From assembly GCA_019239425.1 (NCBI GenBank), contig JAFAZX010000088.1, forward strand, positions 1 through 63,983: DNA of 63,983 nucleotides. Direction: 5' to 3'. Positions 46,616 to 55,575 of this stretch are shown piece by piece. The notes beneath the pieces were generated by a model. That model was given only the letters and a program-made list of their open reading frames with translations, was not told where the DNA came from and made no database searches. The position numbers and the translations under genes are program-made. This DNA comes from Acidobacteriota bacterium. GTDB lineage: Bacteria; Acidobacteriota; Blastocatellia; Pyrinomonadales; Pyrinomonadaceae. Position 1 is the first letter of the stretch. Each line of letters begins with the position of its first letter.

Positions 46616-48874
46616 CTATCGCGCGAGGGCTATCTTTACTTCGCGCTCGCCCGCGCCCGCGCCGAAGCTCGCGCGCGGGACTCGCAACAACCCACCCGTG
46701 TACGTGTAGGACGAAGCAGGCAGGGGCCGGCCGTCCACTTCGACCCTCAAGGGCCTGCGCGCGAGCCACGCGCCGAAGTCGCCCGACTCCGCGAGCCGCA
46801 CGTTCAGAGCCTTGTCCGCGTCGCGCGTCACGGAGCGGACGGCCGCCGCGCCCACGTACTTGTCGAGCAGGCCGAAGACTGCGGCCCCACGCTCGACGGG
46901 CACGACCGTGAAGAGGTCGTGCCCGAGCTCGCCGAGCGTGAAGGGCAGCGCCGTCTCGTAGTCTCGCAGCAGCGACGCGCGCGCGCGGCCGCGCTGGTAG
47001 ACGGCGAACTCCTGTTCGCTGGACAGAACCTCCGGCATGTCCGCGGCGCGCAACGCGCCCGCCACCGACGCCGCGGTCTTGTTCACGTTGAAGGCCGCGA
47101 CGACGCCGGCCGCGAACCCCTGGCGCGAGACCGCGCCCGAGATTTTGAGCGGCACCGGCTCGACCGAAGGGTCTGAGAGCAGGAGGTCACGCGTCACCTG
47201 CGCCGGCTCGTCGGCCGAGAGCAGCCGGCCGTCGGAGAGCGCGAGCCGCTTGAGAATTTCGGGCCGCTCCTTGCCCGCCTCGTCCGTGAAGTAGACGGGG
47301 CCGCCGCTCACGGCGCGCGCCGCGGCGTGGTACTCGGCCGCCTCGTCGTGCGACTGGAACATGTCCCAGTCGGGGTAGGCGAAGTTCGCGAGCCAGTAGG
47401 CGTTGTAAGCGTTCTGGAAGACGTGGTCTTTCGGGTTGTGCTTCAGCTCGGGCTGGTAGTCGTCGCTCGAACGCGCGACGTTCGACGTGCGCCAGTTGTA
47501 CGCGTTCTCCAAAGTCATCTCCATGCAGTTGATGAGGCCGAGCCCCTTCCCGCCTTCGAAGAATTTTTCCGCCGCGCCCTGCAGGTTGCGGTGGGAGCCT
47601 TCGCCCGAGTCGAAGAGTGGCATCAGGCCGTCGGTGAACTTGACGGTGTTGCCCTGCCCGTCCACCTTCACGAAGTCGTAGCCCCAGCCCTTCAGATTCC
47701 GATACCAGTCCTCGTAAAAACTCTGGCCGCGCCCCTCGCGCGGGTCGGGCAGGAGTTTCCCTTCGAGCCCCTTGAACATCCTGTGCCCGCGCGCGACCTC
47801 CGTGTCCGGCGCGACGCCGTTCCAGTAGCCCTGGAACGTGTGCCACACGCCGACGTGCGGCACCTTGTACTCTTCGCGCAGGCGGCGCGCGAGCGCGGCC
47901 ATGCCGCCGGGGAACTTCGCGGCGTCGGCGTCGAAGGCCGTCAGCTTCTGGTCTCTGACCGAGAGCCAGCCGTCGTCGACCAGCACGAAGCCGAGCGGAA
48001 TCTGCTTCTCGCGCATCGAGCGCACGCTCTCGACGACCTTGTCGGCCGTCACGTTCTGCCCGTACGCGTTCCACGAGCACCAGCCGAGCCGCGTGAAGAT
48101 TTCCGGGTAGGCCTTCTGCCAGCGCAGGCGGCCGTACTGCCCCGTGGCGGCGAAGGCCGTCTCGTAGAGTTCGCGCGGGAGTTTGTAAGGGTCTGGGCCG
48201 GCGGCGTAGGCGAAGAGCGGCACGCGGCGCGGGGCGAGTTCCGGGTCGTAGCTCGAAGCGGTGACGCGGAACTCTGGGCGCCACTCGATCTCCGAGACGC
48301 CGACCTCGCCGACCATCCCGCCGCCCGCGAGCGGGACGAGCAGGTGGTAGTCAGGCCCTTCGGTCTGCCGCCAGAGCACGAGCTGGTTGGCTGGGCCGAG
48401 GAAGCGGTAGTCGGAGAAGAAGACCGGCGCCGTCCAATAGATCTTGAAGCGCTTGGTCGCCATCCCGCGCGCGAAGCGGTCGAGGCTGGAGACGAGCTGC
48501 ACGCCCTCGCGCGGCGCGAGCGGCGGCCCCTCGTATTCGAGCCACGCGACGAGCACGCCCGCGTTCCGGTAACGGCGCACTTCGAGCGTCGAGGACTTCA
48601 CGCCGCGCGCGTCCCCGTTCGGCTTAATCCTAAACCGCTGACGGTCGAAGGCGCCGGCCTCGTCGGAGCCCGAGTCCTGCGCGGCCGCCTCCAACTCGCC
48701 CGACACGGCCGCGCCGTCGGCGAGCCGCAGCCGCACGCGCATCACGGTCAACACGAGCCCCTCGCCGCGCCTGAGCTGCAACTGCCCCCGGTTGAGCGTG
48801 ACGTTGGACTGCGCACAGACCGCGACGCACGCAGCCGTCAGGAAGAGTGCAAGCAGAGCGATTCGTCTTTTCAT
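46616..48874 (-). CDS. GH36-type alpha-galactosidase / raffinose synthase-like (Sip1 family), secreted
   Basis: A 752-residue protein with signal peptide (about 1-22). An N-terminal beta domain precedes a TIM barrel whose motifs match raffinose-synthase/Sip1 alpha-galactosidases: GWCSWNAYG (about 265), FVLVDDGWLS (about 298), the nucleophile Asp in YDFVKVDGQ (about 395) and the acid/base Asp in RSSDDYQP (about 470). It would remove terminal alpha-galactose. ATG 48874 has AAAGGG about 9 nt upstream; the frame is open further upstream only through palindrome copy B. It is the last gene of the leftward run. Confidence 0.87.
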   Translation of the reverse strand: MKRRIALLALFLTAACVAVCAQSNVTLNRGQLQLRRGEGLVLTVMRVRLRLADGAAVSGELEAAAQDSGSDEAGAFDRQRFRIKPNGDARGVKSSTLEVRRYRNAGVLVAWLEYEGPPLAPREGVQLVSSLDRFARGMATKRFKIYWTAPVFFSDYRFLGPANQLVLWRQTEGPDYHLLVPLAGGGMVGEVGVSEIEWRPEFRVTASSYDPELAPRRVPLFAYAAGPDPYKLPRELYETAFAATGQYGRLRWQKAYPEIFTRLGWCSWNAYGQNVTADKVVESVRSMREKQIPLGFVLVDDGWLSVRDQKLTAFDADAAKFPGGMAALARRLREEYKVPHVGVWHTFQGYWNGVAPDTEVARGHRMFKGLEGKLLPDPREGRGQSFYEDWYRNLKGWGYDFVKVDGQGNTVKFTDGLMPLFDSGEGSHRNLQGAAEKFFEGGKGLGLINCMEMTLENAYNWRTSNVARSSDDYQPELKHNPKDHVFQNAYNAYWLANFAYPDWDMFQSHDEAAEYHAAARAVSGGPVYFTDEAGKERPEILKRLALSDGRLLSADEPAQVTRDLLLSDPSVEPVPLKISGAVSRQGFAAGVVAAFNVNKTAASVAGALRAADMPEVLSSEQEFAVYQRGRARASLLRDYETALPFTLGELGHDLFTVVPVERGAAVFGLLDKYVGAAAVRSVTRDADKALNVRLAESGDFGAWLARRPLRVEVDGRPLPASSYTYTGGLLRVPRASFGAGAGEREVKIALAR

Positions 48875-48917
48875 GTGTGCAGCCCTTTTCACACAACGCG
48901 CCGGGCTTGTCAAATAA

Positions 48918-49129
48918 CAAGCCCCGAAGGGGCGTAATGAGATAGCCAGGGGCAACGCCCCTGGAATAAGTGGGAGATAGAGTCTGAGCCCTGAAAGGGC
49001 GAAATAGCGTCGAACGTATTTCGCCCTTTCAGGGCTCAGCAATTTAATGCGACCGGTTACCAGGGGCGGCGCTCAGGCTAAAGCCTTCGCTCTGCCCCTG
49101 GCTATTACATCGCGCCCCTTCGGGGCTTG
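48918..49129. repeat. Composite nested palindrome of three REP-like units (copy B)
   Basis: Same three words as copy A at 27331: GCCCCGAAGGGGC at both ends (48920 and up to 49127), CCAGGGGCAACGCCCCTGG (48947-48965), and GAGCCCTGAAAGGGCGAAATA with its complement (48986-49006 and 49018-49038). The right-hand partner of the middle word is interrupted by about 30 nt (within 49061-49101), so this copy is partly decayed. It fills the gap between GH92 and GH36. Confidence 0.92.
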
Positions 49130-49139
49130 CCGGATGTTC

Positions 49140-51506
49140 TCAATGCGAGGCTCCCGCTTCTTTCTCCATGCCGTCGTTAAACGACGGCGGGGCGGCGTCG
49201 GGCGAGGCGGCCCAGCGCGTGTTCGGCTCGGGGCCGAGGGTGAAGTCGAGCGCGCCGCCGCGGGCGAACGCCTCGTAAGGTATCCAGGTCTTCTCGTACG
49301 GCCGGCCGTTCAGGAGGAGCGCCTGCACGTACGGACTCTTCGCCGTAGCGCCGCGCGACTTAAGCGATAGCACCGCCCCCCCCTTCTGGCGAATCTCGAT
49401 CTCGGGGAAGACCGGGCTGTTGATCGAGAACCCGCCGACGCCCGGGATGGTCGGGTACAGGCCGAGCGAAGCGAAGACGACCCACGAGGAGGTCGCGCCG
49501 AGGTCGTCGTTGCCGGGGATGCCGCCCGGGTCGGGCGTGAACAGCTCGGTCAGCACGCGCCGCGCCGTCGCTTGCGTCTTCCAGGGCTGGCCCACGTAGT
49601 TGTAGACCCACGGCACGGGGAAGACCGGCTCGTTGCCGATGAAGAAGTAAGGTCGGTCGGGGCCAGCGTTCAGCTCCTTGAAGAAGTCGTCGAGCCGTTT
49701 GACCACCTCTTCATTCCCGCCGATGCGCTCGACGACCGCGCGCAGGTTGTGCGGGATCATCCAGGTGTACTGCGTCGCGTTCCCCTCGACGTAAGACTTG
49801 TGGCTCTCGGGCCGCCAGGGCAGCTCCGGCTTGTAGAGCATCGCCTTGAAGTCGAAGCCCGGCAGCCAGGAGCCGTCGGCCCAGCGGCCGCGGATGTAGC
49901 GCGTCTGCGGGTCGAAGAGGCGCGTCCAGAACTGCGCGCGGCGCATCATCGCGGCGTGGGTCTTCAGGTCGCCCTGCGCCCGCGCGAACTGCGCGAGCGC
50001 GAAGTCCGCGGTCTCGTATTCGAGCGCGACGGACGGCGAGCCGCGCAGGCCCTTCTGCTCCATCGGGACGTAGCCGTACCTGAGGAAGTCCGCGAGTCCG
50101 GGCCTGACGAGGTAAGTCTTCGACCTCGCCTCCGGGTCGTTCGCGCCTTTCAGCATCGCGCGCAGCGCGGCGCGCGTGTCGAAGTCGCGCGCGCCGAAGG
50201 CGTAGGTGCTCGCGATGATGGGCACCGCGGGGTCGCCGTACATCGCGCCGCTCTCGTCGTTGGCGACCGGCCATTTCGGGAGACCTCCGCCGCCCTGCTC
50301 CGCGTCGTTGACGAGCGACTGCGCCATGTCGCTCGCTTCATCCGAAAACAGCCACGCGACGAGCGGCGAGTGCGAGCGGTAGATGTCCCACCCGGAGAAG
50401 TTCGTGTACTGCGTGTGCCCCGGCGTCCTATGTACGCGGTCGTCGAAACCCATGTACTCGCCGTCGGCGTCGCCGAAGGTGGTCGGGTGCAGAAGCGTGT
50501 GATAGAGCGCCGTGTAAAAGACCTTCGTCTCAGCTTCCGTCCCACCTCCGACGCGGACGCGCCCGAGCGCTTCGTTCCAGCGGTCGCGTGCGCGCGCGCG
50601 CACCGCTTCGAAGTCCCAAGTCTCGTTCTCCGCGCGCAGGTTCGCTCGCGCCTTCTCGACGCTGACGTAAGAGACGCCGACCTTCATGCGGACGGTGTTG
50701 GCGGGAGAGCCGTCGAACGTGACGAAGCCGCCGGTCTGCTTTCCCCCTTTCGCAGGACTCACGCCGGGCAGCACGCGTTCGCCGTCCCAAGAGCCGAACG
50801 AGTTGAACGGGCGGTCGAACTCCGCCGCGAAGTAGAGGACGTAGCGGTTGCGCGTGCCGCAGAAGGCCCCGCTCGCCACCATCCCCGTCATGCGGCGGTC
50901 GCCCTCCGCGTACCACTCGGCCTCCTGCACGCCCGAGGCGTTGCGGCCGACGTTGACGAGCAGCGTCGCATCCTTACTCTTCGGAAAGTCGAAGACGGCG
51001 AAGCCCGTGCGCGTCGTCGCGGTCAGCCTCACCTTCACGCCCGACTCCAAAGCGACTTCGTAGAAGCCGGGCGAGGCGCTCTCCTTCTCGTGCGAGAACT
51101 TCGCCGCGTAGTCGGCGGGCGCGGAGGCCGGCGACTTCTCGACGCGACCCGCAATCGGCATGAAGGGCACGTCGCCGAAGACGGGGCAGCCCGGCCCGCT
51201 CAGGTGCGTGAGGCTGAAGCCGCGGATGGCAGTGTCTTTATAGACGTAGCTGCCGCGGTCTTCGGGGCCGAAGCCGTTCGAGGTGTCGGGGCTGAACTGC
51301 ACCATGCCGAACGGCAGCGTCGCGCCCGGAAAGGTGTTGCCGGAGGCGTTCCCACCGAGGTAGTCGGGCAGGGGCGAGTTGGCCGTCCCCGTGAACGTGT
51401 CGACGTACCGCGCCGCGTCGAACACGCGCGGCTGCGCGCCGGCCGTGGGCGCGAGGGGCAGGAGCAGTGTTAGGAAGACGGCAAGGCTTATCTTTGTCAT
51501 CAACAT
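49140..51506 (-). CDS. GH92 family alpha-mannosidase, secreted
   Basis: A 788-residue enzyme with signal peptide (about 1-24). The N-terminal beta-sandwich (VDTFTGTANSPLPDY, then GNTFPGATLPFGMVQFSPDT in part) and the alpha/alpha barrel with SGWDIYRSHSPL (about 370), GNATQYTWMIPHN (about 570) and GNDDLGATSSWVVF (about 665) are the GH92 signatures; the last carries catalytic acids and calcium ligands. GH92 enzymes are calcium-dependent exo-alpha-mannosidases, mostly alpha-1,2, trimming high-mannose N-glycans or yeast mannan. It complements the three GH38 genes. A CACAGAGA palindrome lies directly upstream. Confidence 0.94.
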   Translation of the reverse strand: MLMTKISLAVFLTLLLPLAPTAGAQPRVFDAARYVDTFTGTANSPLPDYLGGNASGNTFPGATLPFGMVQFSPDTSNGFGPEDRGSYVYKDTAIRGFSLTHLSGPGCPVFGDVPFMPIAGRVEKSPASAPADYAAKFSHEKESASPGFYEVALESGVKVRLTATTRTGFAVFDFPKSKDATLLVNVGRNASGVQEAEWYAEGDRRMTGMVASGAFCGTRNRYVLYFAAEFDRPFNSFGSWDGERVLPGVSPAKGGKQTGGFVTFDGSPANTVRMKVGVSYVSVEKARANLRAENETWDFEAVRARARDRWNEALGRVRVGGGTEAETKVFYTALYHTLLHPTTFGDADGEYMGFDDRVHRTPGHTQYTNFSGWDIYRSHSPLVAWLFSDEASDMAQSLVNDAEQGGGGLPKWPVANDESGAMYGDPAVPIIASTYAFGARDFDTRAALRAMLKGANDPEARSKTYLVRPGLADFLRYGYVPMEQKGLRGSPSVALEYETADFALAQFARAQGDLKTHAAMMRRAQFWTRLFDPQTRYIRGRWADGSWLPGFDFKAMLYKPELPWRPESHKSYVEGNATQYTWMIPHNLRAVVERIGGNEEVVKRLDDFFKELNAGPDRPYFFIGNEPVFPVPWVYNYVGQPWKTQATARRVLTELFTPDPGGIPGNDDLGATSSWVVFASLGLYPTIPGVGGFSINSPVFPEIEIRQKGGAVLSLKSRGATAKSPYVQALLLNGRPYEKTWIPYEAFARGGALDFTLGPEPNTRWAASPDAAPPSFNDGMEKEAGASH

Positions 51507-51528
51507 CTCTGGTAATCAACGAGGGGTT

Positions 51529-51614
51529 AACCACAGAGACACAGAGACACAGCTCAGGAACACAGCTTGATGCCTTTAGCTGTGTCCAAGCTGTGTCTCT
51601 GTGTCTCTGTGGTT
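51529..51614. repeat. Perfect 26-bp palindrome with inner hairpin (CACAGAGA family, copy 2)
   Basis: Arms 51529-51554 and 51589-51614 are perfectly complementary over 26 bp and nearly identical to those at 32364. The loop holds a further 8-bp stem (51561-51568 / 51578-51585, ACACAGCT/AGCTGTGT) that repeats the arm's inner end, as if the element had been partly duplicated. It lies between the unknown gene and GH92. Confidence 0.95.
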
Positions 51615-51629
51615 GACCATCTTCTCACC

Positions 51630-52844
51630 CTACCGGCCGCGCAGTGGGCGGAGCGCGGCGGCGCGCCACGGGTCGGTCGCGCCTTTCGTCAGCCACTCGC
51701 GTGCGAGGCGGCGGACGGACTCAAAGTCCTTCCCCGCGACTCCCATCAAGGAGTAGAAGTCGCGCCGCTCGGTCTCCTCGTTCGACATGCTCCACAGGTC
51801 GAGGCCGAAGGGCGCGAAGTGGCTCGGGTATTTTTTGTAGGACTCTTCGTCCACGTCGTGCGCCTGGCTGTTGAGCCAGCCCACGGGCCAGTGATCCCAC
51901 GAAAGGCTCCGCCAGCCCCAGCCGCCCGTCGCCTTGTCCGAATGTTCCTTCATCCGCACGGTCTCGTGCGGGTAGCCCGAAGCGTCGCCGACGACGAAGA
52001 ATGGCGAGCCTTCACGGAAGGGGATGATGCCGGCAAACCCGCGCGCATCGTCCAACTCCTTCCAAGGCGAGCCCGTGCGCCGCGCGGTACTCGTGAAGGG
52101 CTTGCCGGGTTTGGGCGCGGGCTTCCAGTAGACGTCCGCGCGCGCGCTCGTGAAGGCGTCGAGTCCGGCGAAGGCGTGGCTCTCGCCCGTCTGCGCGTCC
52201 CGTTCGAGCACGTCGAACCAGAGCTTGCCGACGGGCGTCATCGCAATCAGCTCGACGGGCTCGCGCGCGTAGCCGCGCTTATCATTGGGCATCAGGGACT
52301 CGTAGCTCTGCCGGCGGAGGATGAGGCCGTTCGGGAAGGCCCAGAAGTCTTCGGTGCCGCGGAAGGCGGCGGCGCCCGACTGCATGTTGACGCCGAGGTA
52401 CGTCCAGCGCACCCACACGCGGCGCGGGCCGGCCTCGATGACGTCCACGAAGCTGTTGCGCTCTCTGCGCCCGGGGTCGTTGAACAGCTCGGCCCAGCCC
52501 TCGTTGCCCTCGAAGAACTGGTAGGAGAGCGCGACGCCGCTCGGGAGTTCGAACCAGGGGCAGTAGCTCGCCTCGTGCGAGAAGACGAAGCGCTGTGGGA
52601 AGTCGCGCCAGTAGATGACGAAGGCTTTCTTCGGGTTGACGTCGGCGTGCGGCGGCGACTCGAACCCGCCCTGATAATTTCCGAAGACGTAGTCCGAGAC
52701 CTCTGCGACCGAGACGCCCGAAGTCTTCATGTTCTTCAACTGCGCCATCGTGACGGGCGCGGGATGTTTGAAGGGAACATCCTGCGCGACGACGCCGGCC
52801 GAGGCGCAGAGAAGAAGGACGACTGCCTTTAAGTAAGAGCGCAT
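51630..52844 (-). CDS. Secreted protein of unknown function in the glycosidase run
   Basis: A 404-residue protein with a signal peptide (about 1-21, ending VVAQ). I do not recognise a family. The composition is rich in Trp, Tyr and Phe, suggesting a beta-rich or carbohydrate-binding fold; fragments such as ASYCPWFELPSGVALSYQFF and GWGWRSLSWDHWPVGW (each within about residues 90-115 and 320-345) carry the aromatics. It lies between GH3 and GH92 on one presumed transcript, so a glycan role is likely. ATG 52844 follows no clear ribosome site; a TTG two codons upstream is in frame. Confidence 0.7.
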   Translation of the reverse strand: MRSYLKAVVLLLCASAGVVAQDVPFKHPAPVTMAQLKNMKTSGVSVAEVSDYVFGNYQGGFESPPHADVNPKKAFVIYWRDFPQRFVFSHEASYCPWFELPSGVALSYQFFEGNEGWAELFNDPGRRERNSFVDVIEAGPRRVWVRWTYLGVNMQSGAAAFRGTEDFWAFPNGLILRRQSYESLMPNDKRGYAREPVELIAMTPVGKLWFDVLERDAQTGESHAFAGLDAFTSARADVYWKPAPKPGKPFTSTARRTGSPWKELDDARGFAGIIPFREGSPFFVVGDASGYPHETVRMKEHSDKATGGWGWRSLSWDHWPVGWLNSQAHDVDEESYKKYPSHFAPFGLDLWSMSNEETERRDFYSLMGVAGKDFESVRRLAREWLTKGATDPWRAAALRPLRGR

Positions 52845-52860
52845 ACGCAAATCAGGTCAG

Positions 52861-52885
52861 TGCGGCCCGCTACCGCGGGTGGTAC
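52861..52885. repeat. Single unit of the CCCGCTACCGCGGGTGG repeat
   Basis: This short segment contains CCCGCTACCGCGGGTGG, the same word as the right arm of the palindrome at 20438-20468, without a matching inverted partner. It is a solo unit or remnant between two glycosidase-run genes. Confidence 0.75.
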
Positions 52886-52890
52886 CGCCT

Positions 52891-55554
52891 TTATTTAAGC
52901 TCGACGGTCTTGCCCGTCACCGTAAAACTGCCGCTGACGACGCCGGTCGTGGGCGCATCGGCCGCGCCGGTAAAGCCGGGTTGTTTGCCGCCGATTGAGA
53001 CACGGAACTCGCCCGGCTCAAGCAGTCGACGGCCTTGCGCGTCCACGAGTGAAAGGTCGCGCGGGGTGAGTGTGAAGTTGACGCGCCTCCTCTCTCCCGG
53101 CTTGAGGCGGACGCGGCGCACGCCCTTGAGCGCGCGCGACGGGGCGGGCGTTGAGCTTTCAGGGCCGGTCACGTAGAGCTGCACGACCTCGTCGCCCGCG
53201 CGCGCGCCCGTGTTCCGCACCTCGACGCTCAGCTCGACGTTCTGGCCCGCCGCGTAACTCTTCGCACCGAGCTTCAGGCCGTCGTACCTGAAGGTCGTGT
53301 AGGAGAGGCCGTACCCGAACGGGTAGAGCGGCTCGCCTTTGAAGTAGCGATACGTCTTCCCGTCCATGCGGTAGTCTTCGAAGGGGGGGAGTTGCTCGAC
53401 CGACTTGTAGAAGGTGACGGGCAAACGGCCCGCGGGGTTGTAGTCTCCGAAGAGCACGTCGGCCAGAGCCGTCCCGCCCTCCTCGCCCGGGTACCAGGCC
53501 TCGACAATGGCGGGCACGTTCCCTTGCGCCCAGTTGACCGCGAGCGCGCCGCCGTTGAGGAGGAGGAGGACGACGGGCTTGCCCGTGGCGGCGACGGCCT
53601 TGAGTAGATCCTCCTGCGCGTCGGGCAGGTCGAGGCTCGTGCGGTCGCCGCCTTGAAAACCCTTGACGGCTACGTCCATCTCCTCGCCTTCGAGCGAGGG
53701 CGCGAGGCCCAAAGCCAACACGACCACGTCCGACTCGCGCGCGGCCTTGAGCGCCTCCGCGCGCAGAGTCTCGTTGAGGCCGGGCGGCCCCCAGACGAGC
53801 TTGGCCGTCGCGGAAGCGTAGCGCTCGTAGTACTCGACGCGGAGCTTGTAAGCGCGTCCGGCTTCGAGCGTGACCTCCTTCGTCAAAGTCTTCGCGCTGC
53901 CGTCGCGCCAGTTCTCGACGAGCGGCTGCTCGTCGAGGAAGACGCGCACGGCGTCGTCGGCGCGCGCGCCGAGGCGGTACGTGCCCGAGGCGGGCGGGAC
54001 GAAGTAGCCCGTCCAGCGCGCGGAGAAGTTGTCCGTGTTGATGCCGGGGACGGGCGCGTCCGTGAACCATTCGAAGTTGAGCTGCGCGTCCACGCGCGTC
54101 GCGACCGGAGTGCCCTGCAAGTCCTTGTTGTCGAAATACTCTGCCTTGAGTCCGGGCTCAGTCTTGGCCGCGTCCCGAAAGAGCGCCGACGCGGGGACGG
54201 GAAGTATGGCCTCGCCCGTGAGCGTCGTCCCGAGCGCGTAAGTAACGCGCGCCTGCGGCGAGACCTTGCGGCGGATGCCTTCGAGCGGCGTGACCCACTT
54301 CGAAGGGATGCCGTGGTAGTTGCCGAGAAGCACTTCGAGCGAGTCCGCGTTCGGGCCGATGACGGCGATTGATTTCAAGTCCTTCTTCAGAGGCAGCGCG
54401 TTCCCGCTGTTCTTCAGCAGCACGACGGACTCGCGCGCCGCGCGCGCCGCGAGTTCGCGATGGGCGGCCGAGTCGTTCACCTCGAGCGGGATGCGCGCGT
54501 AAGGGTTCGCGTCCGGCGGGTCGAACATGCCGAGGCGGAAGCGCGCCTCGAAGAGACGCTTCACGGCCGTGTCGATTTCGGACTCCGCGATGAGGCCGGC
54601 TTTGACCGCCGCGGGCAGCGCGCGGTACTCGTAGCCGCAGGTCAGGTCAGTCCCAGTCCTGACCGCGACGGCGACGCCCTCCTCTTCGGTCTTCCTGAAG
54701 CCGTGCTTCTTGTAGATGTCCGCGACGGCGTCGCAGTCCGAGACGACGTAGCCCGAAAAGCCCCAGCGGTCGCGCAGGATTTCCTGAAGCATCCGCGGGC
54801 TCGCGCAGAGCGGCTCGCCGTTGAGGCGGTTGTAGGCGCACATCACCGAGCCGGCCTTCCCTTCGGTGACGGCGGCGCGGAAGGCCGGCAGGTACGTGTC
54901 TTCGAGGTCGCGCTCGGGCGGGTGCGCGTCGAAGGTGTGGCGCTGCGACTCCGGGCCGGAATGCACGGCGTAGTGCTTGGGCGTCGCAATGGTCTTTAAG
55001 TATTTCGGGTCGTCGCCCTGCATGCCTCTGACGAACGCGACGCCGAGGCGCGAGGTGAGGTAAGGGTCTTCGCCGTAGGTCTCCTGCCCTCTTCCCCAGC
55101 GCGGGTCGCGGAAGATGTTGATGTTCGGCGACCAGAAGGTGAGTCCGTAGAAGCGTTTTCGGAAGTCGCGCCGGACGGCGTCGTTGTACTTGGCGCGCGC
55201 CTCCGTCGAGATGGCCGTCGCGACCGACTTGATTAAGTCCTCGTTCCACGAAGCGCCCAGGCCGATGGCCTGCGGGAAGACGGTGGCGTGGCCCGCGTAG
55301 GCGACGCCGTGCAGCGCCTCGTTCCACCAGTCGTAGGCGGGGACGTTAAGGCGCTCAATCGCCGGCGCCTTGTTCATCATCTGGGCGACCTTCTCTTCGA
55401 GCGTCATGCGCGAGACGAGGTCGTCCACACGCCGTCTGATGGGAAGGCGCGGGTTGAGATAGTCCGGCGTCGCCACGTTCGTCTGTGCGCCGACGGGCAG
55501 GGCCGGGAGCAGAAGGGAAGAGAGACAGAGCGAGAGAATCAATCGACGCATCAT
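52891..55554 (-). CDS. GH3 family beta-glycosidase with PA14 domain, secreted
   Basis: An 887-residue enzyme with signal peptide (about 1-23). The GH3 N-terminal TIM barrel has the nucleophile D273 in GYVVSDCDAV, the KHYAVHSG motif (about 193-200) and RDPRWGRGQETYGEDPYL (about 149-166). A PA14 domain (about 455-600, ARWTGYFVPPASGTYRL) is inserted in the second alpha/beta domain, and an Fn3-like domain ends the protein. The SDCDA form is common in beta-xylosidase and beta-glucosidase members; the PA14 domain shapes specificity for longer chains. It follows the GH13 gene after 21 nt without a clear ribosome site, so coupling by read-through is likely. Confidence 0.92.
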   Translation of the reverse strand: MMRRLILSLCLSSLLLPALPVGAQTNVATPDYLNPRLPIRRRVDDLVSRMTLEEKVAQMMNKAPAIERLNVPAYDWWNEALHGVAYAGHATVFPQAIGLGASWNEDLIKSVATAISTEARAKYNDAVRRDFRKRFYGLTFWSPNINIFRDPRWGRGQETYGEDPYLTSRLGVAFVRGMQGDDPKYLKTIATPKHYAVHSGPESQRHTFDAHPPERDLEDTYLPAFRAAVTEGKAGSVMCAYNRLNGEPLCASPRMLQEILRDRWGFSGYVVSDCDAVADIYKKHGFRKTEEEGVAVAVRTGTDLTCGYEYRALPAAVKAGLIAESEIDTAVKRLFEARFRLGMFDPPDANPYARIPLEVNDSAAHRELAARAARESVVLLKNSGNALPLKKDLKSIAVIGPNADSLEVLLGNYHGIPSKWVTPLEGIRRKVSPQARVTYALGTTLTGEAILPVPASALFRDAAKTEPGLKAEYFDNKDLQGTPVATRVDAQLNFEWFTDAPVPGINTDNFSARWTGYFVPPASGTYRLGARADDAVRVFLDEQPLVENWRDGSAKTLTKEVTLEAGRAYKLRVEYYERYASATAKLVWGPPGLNETLRAEALKAARESDVVVLALGLAPSLEGEEMDVAVKGFQGGDRTSLDLPDAQEDLLKAVAATGKPVVLLLLNGGALAVNWAQGNVPAIVEAWYPGEEGGTALADVLFGDYNPAGRLPVTFYKSVEQLPPFEDYRMDGKTYRYFKGEPLYPFGYGLSYTTFRYDGLKLGAKSYAAGQNVELSVEVRNTGARAGDEVVQLYVTGPESSTPAPSRALKGVRRVRLKPGERRRVNFTLTPRDLSLVDAQGRRLLEPGEFRVSIGGKQPGFTGAADAPTTGVVSGSFTVTGKTVELK

Positions 55555-55575
55555 CTGTTTTATGAAAGGAGTCTC

